A stretch of DNA of 64,000 bases, from the NCBI RefSeq assembly GCF_035610345.1, contig NZ_CP141212.1:1245976-1309975 (forward strand), given 5' to 3'. The notes beneath the pieces were generated by a model. It ran no database searches. It had not been told where the DNA came from and worked only from the letters and a program-made list of their open reading frames with translations. The stretch is from Sinorhizobium meliloti (GTDB taxonomy: Bacteria; Pseudomonadota; Alphaproteobacteria; Rhizobiales; Rhizobiaceae). This document shows positions 62,959 to 64,000 of this stretch, piece after piece. A program made the translations under genes and the position numbers. The number at the start of each line of letters is the position of its first letter. The stretch's first letter is position 1.

Positions 62959-64000
62959 ATGGATACCATCGTCAAGGCTATCGTCTTCCTGCCTCTGATC
63001 GGCTTCCTGATCGCCGGCCTTCTCGGCACGCAGATCGGCGCCAAAGCATCCGAATATGTGACCAGCGGCCTGATGATCGTCACCGCAGCGCTCTCCTGGT
63101 TCGTCTTCTTCCACGTCGCCCTCGGCGAAGAGGAGATGATCAAGGTTTCGGTGCTGCGCTGGATCCAGTCCGGAAGCTTCGATGTCGAATGGGCTTTCCG
63201 CGTCGACACGCTGACGGCCGTCATGTTCGTCGTCGTCAACACCGTCTCGACCCTGGTGCACATCTATTCGATCGGATACATGCACCACGATCCGAACCGG
63301 CCGCGTTTCTTCGCCTATCTGTCGCTCTTCACCTTCGCGATGCTGATGCTCATCACGTCGGACAATCTGCTGCAGATGTTCTTCGGCTGGGAAGGCGTGG
63401 GTCTCGCATCATACCTGCTGATCGGCTTCTGGTATAAGAAGCCGTCCGCCAATGCGGCGGCGATGAAGGCCTTCATCGTCAACCGCGTCGGCGACTTCGG
63501 CTTCTCGCTCGGCATCTTCTGCGTCTTCGTCCTCTTCGGCTCGATCAATTTCGAGACCATCTTCGCCGCTGCGCAGAACTATTTGCCGGCCGAGGGTGCT
63601 GCGGCAGGGGACGCGGTCATCAATCTCTTCGGAATGCAGCTCGACAAGGGGCATGCCCTGACGGCCACCTGCCTGCTGCTCTTCATGGGCGCGATGGGCA
63701 AGTCGGCGCAGTTCCTGCTGCACACCTGGCTGCCGGACGCCATGGAAGGCCCGACCCCCGTTTCGGCCCTTATCCATGCCGCAACCATGGTGACCGCGGG
63801 CGTCTTCCTCGTCGCCCGCATGTCGCCGCTCTTCGAGCTTTCGCCGGACGCCCTGACGGTCGTCACCCTGATCGGCGCGATCACCGCATTCTTTGCGGCG
63901 ACCGTCGGTCTGGTCCAGAACGACATCAAGCGCGTCATCGCCTATTCGACCTGCTCGCAGCTCGGCTACATGTTCGTCGCGCTCGGCGTCGGCGCCTATG
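62959..64000 (+). CDS. nuoL: NADH-quinone oxidoreductase subunit L (partial, runs off the window)
   Basis: The first 347 residues of the antiporter-like subunit. Landmarks include [60 protein letters not shown] with the key Glu, [20 protein letters not shown] and [20 protein letters not shown]. The gene is open to the last base, so the rest, with the lateral helix, lies beyond the window; nuoM and nuoN are expected next. Confidence 0.95.
   Translation, partial: MDTIVKAIVFLPLIGFLIAGLLGTQIGAKASEYVTSGLMIVTAALSWFVFFHVALGEEEMIKVSVLRWIQSGSFDVEWAFRVDTLTAVMFVVVNTVSTLVHIYSIGYMHHDPNRPRFFAYLSLFTFAMLMLITSDNLLQMFFGWEGVGLASYLLIGFWYKKPSANAAAMKAFIVNRVGDFGFSLGIFCVFVLFGSINFETIFAAAQNYLPAEGAAAGDAVINLFGMQLDKGHALTATCLLLFMGAMGKSAQFLLHTWLPDAMEGPTPVSALIHAATMVTAGVFLVARMSPLFELSPDALTVVTLIGAITAFFAATVGLVQNDIKRVIAYSTCSQLGYMFVALGVGAY

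Overview
The window is chromosomal DNA from an alphaproteobacterium of the Rhizobiales, most likely Sinorhizobium (Ensifer) close to S. meliloti or S. medicae. The support is the high-GC core sequence and the rhizobial gene orders: clpP-clpX-lon-hupB, a nuo operon interrupted by two small extra genes, argC-speB-rpsI-rplM, and an export-type polysaccharide cluster. No 16S rRNA is present, so the species assignment is inference.

Layout. 1-1.9 kb is poorly coding DNA with a possible integrase scrap and two small exported proteins. 2.0-11.4 kb is a surface-polysaccharide cluster: two GT4 glycosyltransferases, a Wzy/ligase-type polymerase, an initiating sugar-phosphate transferase, an OPX lipoprotein, a Wzz/BY-kinase-like protein whose kinase half has lost its P-loop lysine, and a FemAB/GNAT-type acyltransferase. 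11.5-25.7 kb is core metabolism: a phosphoesterase, heme A synthase, ArgC, a ureohydrolase, S9 and L13, a thioesterase, an enoyl-CoA hydratase, an EamA transporter, a CoA-binding protein, O-acetylhomoserine sulfhydrylase, a cupin, a cytochrome P450, an EEP-fold hydrolase and a PLD-type cardiolipin synthase. 25.9-31.6 kb holds the protein quality-control genes clpP, clpX and lon, then hupB. 31.8-40.0 kb holds a large secreted esterase-like protein, a MarR regulator, a YhaO/YhaN-type nuclease-ATPase pair and a cupin.

40.1-50.8 kb is the unusual part: a lower-GC accessory island, all on the minus strand, just past the 3' end of tRNA-Val. It is a mosaic of paralogous and mostly decaying modules. 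A family of small secreted proteins with four cysteines occurs four times, each followed by an overlapping second gene or its remnant. A single-TM protein family occurs twice, one copy with a nonsense codon. Further small membrane proteins and C-terminal fragments of larger proteins complete it. A short motif that reads Gln-Leu-Ile-Cys-x-stop recurs eight times at module boundaries. My reading is an orphan effector/immunity-type array evolving by duplication, deletion and frameshift; I recognise none of these families by name. Two module genes would be restored by one extra G in a poly-G tract.

51.0-64.0 kb carries tRNA-Val, two identical tRNA-Asp genes and the complex I operon nuoABCD-orf-EF-orf-GHIJKL (nuoL runs off the window), which encodes the proton-pumping NADH dehydrogenase.
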